A DNA stretch of 64,000 nucleotides. It comes from Hymenobacter psychrophilus (lineage in GTDB: Bacteria; Bacteroidota; Bacteroidia; Cytophagales; Hymenobacteraceae). Position 1 is the first letter of the stretch; each line of letters begins with the position of its first letter. Below the pieces are notes generated by a model. It did not search any database, had not been told where the DNA came from, and worked only from the letters and a program-made list of their open reading frames with translations. The stretch spans positions 105,737 to 169,736 of the forward strand of contig NZ_FNOV01000012.1 in the NCBI RefSeq assembly GCF_900107135.1. The letters run 5' to 3'. This document shows, piece after piece, positions 60,750 through 64,000 of the stretch. A program made the translations under genes and the position numbers.

Positions 60750-61620
60750 CGGTGAGACTGTAAGAAGTGATAAACTGCTGACCGGTATCCAGGCTCATAA
60801 TGCCCTGTTTATCGGCCAGCTCGATGGGGCCACCCACACGGCCCGCCAGCCCGTGCCAGGGCTCGATGCAAACGAACCCGGCGCCCGGCCCCGCCGTCCA
60901 GAGGCCCAGGTAAGGAAAACCGTCGAAGCGGGCCCGCACGCTGTGGCCCGAGCGCCGGCTGCGCAGCGTGAGGCTGGTAAAATCGAAGTGCTGAAAGACC
61001 AGCGCGTCCTGGGCAAACAGCTCGTAGCTGAGCGGCAGCACGGTTTCGTGGCGCAGCAGCGGCTCGGTTTCGCCACTGAACAGGCCGCTTTGCAGCAGGT
61101 ACCGGTCGAGGCTGACGGGGTGGTCGAAGACGAAATCGTAGTCGGCAAGCGTTTCGCCGGGCAGCAGCGGACAGCGGAAGGCCGGGTGCGCCCCGATGCT
61201 GAACAGCAGCTCGGCGGAATCCGGGTTTTCGACCTCCCAGCCCACCGTGAGCGTGGCGCCGGCCAGCCGGTAGCTAATGCGCAGCGCAAACCCAAACGGA
61301 TAATTAACCCGGCTGACGGCATCATCGCGCAGCTCAAACGTCAGTTCAAACTCGCTGCGGTGCAGTAGCGTGAACTCCCGGTCGCGGGCGAAGCCGTGCT
61401 GCCCCATCGCGTAGGTCTGGCCTTGGTGCAGGTACTGGTTGTCGGGCAGGCGACCTACTATCGGAAACAGCACCGGCGCGTGGCGACCCCAATGGGCGGG
61501 GTCGGCCTGCCAGAGGTACTCCAGCTCGCCGGCCGCATCGAGGCGCACAAAGCTGGTCAACTCGGCTCCGCGGGCGTTTATCTGAACGCGGCAGTGCTTG
61601 TTTTCGAGGGTGTGCATCAT
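60742..61620 (-). CDS. Aldose 1-epimerase family protein
   Basis: The 292-residue protein belongs to the galactose mutarotase-like family: INARGAELTSFV near the N-terminus, PVLFPIVGRLPDN, GQHGFARDREF, GAHPAFRCPL (His likely catalytic) and CIEPWHGLAG near the C-terminus. It resembles the YeaD/LacX-type rather than classical GalM, so the natural sugar is uncertain. ATG 61620 is chosen (61617 is also ATG). On the minus strand TAGGTTTG at 61678-61685 is an exact -7 promoter match, 57 bases upstream. The GNAT gene overlaps its end. Confidence 0.87.
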   Translation of the reverse strand: MMHTLENKHCRVQINARGAELTSFVRLDAAGELEYLWQADPAHWGRHAPVLFPIVGRLPDNQYLHQGQTYAMGQHGFARDREFTLLHRSEFELTFELRDDAVSRVNYPFGFALRISYRLAGATLTVGWEVENPDSAELLFSIGAHPAFRCPLLPGETLADYDFVFDHPVSLDRYLLQSGLFSGETEPLLRHETVLPLSYELFAQDALVFQHFDFTSLTLRSRRSGHSVRARFDGFPYLGLWTAGPGAGFVCIEPWHGLAGRVGGPIELADKQGIMSLDTGQQFITSYSLTVA

Positions 61621-61721
61621 TTCAACATATAATTTATTGCCTGATAATCATATAGTTAATTGCGACGTTGCCGAACGCAAACCTATACACTACCGGGCAA
61701 AACGGCAGCCGCTCCAGAAAG

Positions 61722-62276
61722 TTATTCCAGAATGTGCCCAGGCCGGGGCTGCCGACCAAGCAACTCATCGACGTGGAAGCAGGCCTGCTCGAAGCGCTGG
61801 GCGGGCTGGCCGCTTACTTCGGTAAAGTTCGACAGCTGGCCGTGGAGTTCGCGCTGGTAGAGGGTATAAAAATGGCTACGGTGCTGCGGATGCTCGCGTA
61901 GCGGGTCGGGTTCCCAGGGCAGGTCCACGTTCAGCAACAGTACCAGGGCGTAGTGCTGCTGCTCCATGCGGCGCAGAATCCAGTCGGGGCAGTAGCCGAA
62001 CGAATGCTCGGCCCAGATTTTTATTACTAGCAAATCGGTGTCGCAGAATACCAGCGGCCGGCCCTGGCGTTGGGCTTCGGCCACGGCCTGCTCCTCGGCC
62101 TGCAGCTGGCCGCGGGCAATGTCCTCCAGGTCGGCCAGGCTGTAGTGCGGGCCGCGCTCGGTGAGGTAGGCGCGGGCATACTCCGGCGCCCAGGCCGTGC
62201 GGTAGTGCTCGGCCAGCAGCCGGCTCAGGGTGGTTTTGCCCGTCGATTCGGGACCGGTCAGGGCAACGCGCAACAT
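61722..62276 (-). CDS. NadR-like AAA ATPase (putative ribosylnicotinamide kinase-type)
   Basis: The 184-residue protein begins MLRVALTGPESTGKTTLSRL with the P-loop at residues 8-15 and shows EYARAYL, the Walker B-like FCDTDLLVIKIWAE and LLLNVDLPWEPDPLREHP. It corresponds to the C-terminal kinase domain of NadR, which phosphorylates nicotinamide riboside to NMN, but without the NMN adenylyltransferase half. It lies 65 bases after pnuC on the same strand, fitting a vitamin uptake-and-trapping pair. If PnuC carries another vitamin, the kinase could act on that instead. Confidence 0.85.
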   Translation of the reverse strand: MLRVALTGPESTGKTTLSRLLAEHYRTAWAPEYARAYLTERGPHYSLADLEDIARGQLQAEEQAVAEAQRQGRPLVFCDTDLLVIKIWAEHSFGYCPDWILRRMEQQHYALVLLLNVDLPWEPDPLREHPQHRSHFYTLYQRELHGQLSNFTEVSGQPAQRFEQACFHVDELLGRQPRPGHILE

Positions 62277-62341
62277 CAGCGGACTACTCCGAAAAACGGA
62301 AAATCGGTTGGCAAAAGGCGGAAAGGCTGGTTCATAGCAAG

Positions 62342-62968
62342 TCAGGCAGAGAGAGGAACAGAGCGAGTAGCGTTTTTGCGCAGCGCCCGGCGCCACTCCA
62401 CGTAGCCGTACACCGCCAGGGCGAGGTAGAGCGCATACAGGGCGCTGGTAGGGTAGAGCTGTTTGTACCAGAGAATGGGCACGTAGATAATGTCAACCAC
62501 TATCCAGATAAACCAGTTTTCGAGGCGCTTACGGATGAGCAGAAACTGCCCGGCCAGGCTGCCGGCCGTCGTGAAGGCATCCCAGTGGGGCAGCGCGGCA
62601 TCGGTGTGGTGCTGCAGGTAGTAGCCGACGGCCAGCGTAAAGACGGCCACAAAAACCGCGCACCCAACCCACTCCTGCCGGGTGGTGCGCGAAACAGGCA
62701 GTTCGGCGCGGTTTTGCCCACCGTGCAGCCACTGGTACCAGCCGTACAAAGCCAGTATTATAAAGACTACCTGCAAGCCCATATCGGCGTACAGCGTGCT
62801 CTGCCGGTAGACGAACACGTAGAGCCCGCAACTGACGATGGCCACCGGGAAATTCCAGAGCGACTCGCGGGCCGCCAGCCACACGCAGGCGAAGCCCGTG
62901 AGCACGGCTATCCATTCGAGCGGGCCGCTGCCGGCCGCTTCGGTCCAGAACCTGAGCAGTTGTTCCAA
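62342..62968 (-). CDS. pnuC: PnuC-family vitamin transporter
   Basis: The 208-residue protein has seven membrane helices and PnuC features: CGLYVFVYRQSTLYADMGLQ, IILALYGWYQWLHGG (about 67-81) and ENWFIWIVVDIIYVPILWYKQ (about 145-165). PnuC proteins take up nicotinamide riboside by facilitated diffusion; Bacteroidota also have PnuT members for thiamine. The segment WFIWIVVD carries Asp where many nicotinamide-riboside types are thought to have Asn, but I cannot decide specificity. The start is TTG 62968, as no ATG is suitable. The NadR-like kinase follows. Confidence 0.87.
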   Translation of the reverse strand: MEQLLRFWTEAAGSGPLEWIAVLTGFACVWLAARESLWNFPVAIVSCGLYVFVYRQSTLYADMGLQVVFIILALYGWYQWLHGGQNRAELPVSRTTRQEWVGCAVFVAVFTLAVGYYLQHHTDAALPHWDAFTTAGSLAGQFLLIRKRLENWFIWIVVDIIYVPILWYKQLYPTSALYALYLALAVYGYVEWRRALRKNATRSVPLSA

Positions 62969-63076
62969 GTTGATGGTTAAGACTGAATTGCGCCGGCCCC
63001 TCCTGGGGCCAATTGACCAAAGCTAACCAGCAGCGGGGTAATTTTACGGTTGATCCGGTTTTTTACCTATCCATTG

Positions 63077-63400
63077 ATGCTGCCCGAACTCACGCCCGAA
63101 GCCCTGCACGCCCGCCTGCAAAGCGGCGAAAACCTCCACCTCATCGACGTGCGCCAGCCCGAGGAGTACGCATTCTGCCGCATCGAAGGCAGCTTACTGA
63201 TTCCGCTGGGCGAACTGGCCCGCCGCGCCGACGAAGTACCCGACGACCGGCCCGTGGTGCTCATCTGCCACCACGGCGTGCGCTCGATGCAGGCGCTGGC
63301 GTTCCTGCAGCACCGCCACGAGCACACCAATCTGCTAAACCTGCGCGGCGGAATTGATGCCTGGAGCCGGCGGGTAGACGCTTCGGTGGCGCTTTACTAG
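63077..63400 (+). CDS. Single-domain rhodanese
   Basis: The 107-residue protein is a rhodanese domain: LHLIDVRQPEEYAFCRIEGSLLIPLGEL (about 21-48), then VVLICHHGVRSMQA with the active-site Cys 64 in a CHHGVRS loop, and NLRGGIDAWSRRVD. It should transfer sulfane sulphur or act in redox. The C-terminus VALY is typical for the family, so the gene is complete, although the insertion sequence begins directly at its stop codon. ATG 63077 is chosen over TTG 63050. Confidence 0.9.
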   Translation: MLPELTPEALHARLQSGENLHLIDVRQPEEYAFCRIEGSLLIPLGELARRADEVPDDRPVVLICHHGVRSMQALAFLQHRHEHTNLLNLRGGIDAWSRRVDASVALY

Positions 63401-63420
63401 AGTGTGTGGACAGTCATGTT

Positions 63421-63428
63421 TAAATTTG
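63421..63428 (+). promoter_or_regulatory. Candidate -7 promoter box for the transposase
   Basis: TAAATTTG matches TAnnTTTG and ends four bases before the transposase ATG at 63433, suggesting a leaderless or nearly leaderless mRNA. A -33 element would fall inside the element's terminal repeat or the rhodanese gene. Confidence 0.45.
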
Positions 63429-63432
63429 CGGG

Positions 63433-64000
63433 ATGCGACGCCACGAACTTACTGAGCGTGAATGGGAACTGATTCAGCCGCACACACTTGGGCAGGCCGG
63501 TACGGCAGGCGGCACAGGCCGCAACAACCGCCATTTTGTCAACGCCGTGGTCTACCGGGTGCGCACGGGCTGCGCCTGGCGCGACCTGCCCGAACGGTTT
63601 GGCCCTTGGAACACGGTAGCCCGACGCTTTCGCCGCTGGGCGCTGGCTGGGGTCTGGGAGGGCCTGTTCCAGGCGGTGCAGGAGCCGGATTATGCTTGGG
63701 TGCTGGTCGACTCGACCACGGTCAAAGCCCACAAAGCCGCCGCCGGCCAAAAAAAAGTACGGCCGCGGCCGAAAGCTTAGGCCGGAGCCGGGGCGGCTTC
63801 TCGACGAAGATGCATGCCGTGGTTGACGCGCTGGGCAACTGTCTGATCCTGAAGCTCACCCCAGGTGAACAAGCCGATTGCACCGTGCTACCGGAACTGC
63901 TGGCCGCCCTGCCCGAAAAGCCCGGCGCTGTGGTGGCCGATAAGGCCTACGACACGAACGCCGTGCTAGCGGCTGTGGCCGGGCAACACGCGCAAGCCGT
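63433..64000 (+). CDS. IS5-family transposase, two frames joined by a -1 frameshift (partial)
   Basis: The first frame (63433-63780, 115 residues) has the DUF4096-type N-terminus (LTEREWELIQPH, NAVVYRVRTGCAWRDLP) and the first catalytic aspartate in WVLVDSTTVKAH. The second frame, shifted by -1, continues with LGRSRGGFSTKMHAVVDALGN and VVADKAYDTN (second aspartate) to the window end. Eight A residues at 63749-63756 are the probable slippery site. This arrangement is normal for the IS427 group and suggests a functional element, not a broken one. The final glutamate lies beyond the window. Confidence 0.88.

Larger units (their letters stand above)
63401..64000 (+). mobile_element. IS5-family insertion sequence, left end (cut by window)
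   Basis: The element begins at about 63399-63401 with GAGTGTGTGGACAGTCATG, the probable left terminal repeat, directly at the stop codon of the rhodanese gene. It contains an IS5-type transposase with a frameshift. The right end lies beyond the window, so the terminal repeat and target duplication cannot be verified. The left boundary is inferred from gene context. Confidence 0.75.

Overview
The window looks like chromosomal DNA of a high-G+C member of the Bacteroidota, most probably a Hymenobacter-like member of the Cytophagales. The reasons are a type IX secretion (T9SS) sorting domain, a fused SecDF, BatD, a GWxTD protein, the Bacteroidota-type GlmU-like enzyme, a SusC/TonB-type receptor, and promoter boxes of the Bacteroidota form TAnnTTTG. 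Shine-Dalgarno sequences are scarce. The genus is inferred from overall protein character; no rRNA gene is present to confirm it.

Layout. 1-8.6 kb: end of a biotin ligase gene, a stand-alone T9SS sorting-domain protein, a DUF2723/GT117 membrane protein, a GWxTD protein overlapping rlmB, a small helical protein and NADP-isocitrate dehydrogenase. 8.7-16.8 kb: envelope-sugar genes (manC, kdsD, a membrane-anchored GT2) around an A+T-rich ABC transporter pair, plus recQ and a bacilliredoxin. 16.9-26.3 kb: a plus-strand run with a TPR protein, a PorE-like OmpA protein, a large propeller hybrid histidine kinase, a LytTR response regulator and two exported proteins. 26.3-34.8 kb: an RmlD-like reductase, periplasmic cyclophilin, DUF2238 protein, hemC, holB, a GlmU-like enzyme, L31 type B and rdgB. 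35-43 kb: udk, a small membrane-anchored protein, secDF, nfu, aroC and batD. 43.5-47 kb: four tandem ferritin-like genes. 47.3-53.6 kb: a 64-residue protein, queG, a methyltransferase, ruvB, and a divergent HIRAN/DUF4268 pair next to a nested repeat cluster. 53.7-63.4 kb: a glutaryl-CoA-dehydrogenase-like enzyme, an APC permease, a TonB receptor under a TPP riboswitch, GNAT, aldose epimerase, NadR-like kinase, PnuC and a rhodanese. An IS5-family element starts at about 63.4 kb and runs off the end.

Most of the window is ordinary housekeeping and envelope biology. The less ordinary material is of three kinds. First, the ferritin-like block is two A-B gene pairs, and the second pair has lost most of the presumed diiron ligands. 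Second, short intergenic DNA is dominated by inverted repeats: seven of eleven convergent gene pairs are separated by near-perfect hairpins, and at least one REP-like family (core GTCATnCTGAGCGnAGCGAAG) recurs, in one place as a cluster able to form mutually exclusive folds. Third, several single genes have suggestive contexts: a sorting domain with no cargo, a small membrane protein just upstream of secDF, and a TPP-riboswitch receptor near a PnuC transporter.

No CRISPR array, prophage, rRNA or tRNA gene was recognised. Start codons were chosen by family alignment from memory and by signal-peptide position. TTG or GTG starts are proposed for kdsD, hemC, pnuC, the GNAT gene and the TonB receptor because no suitable ATG exists.
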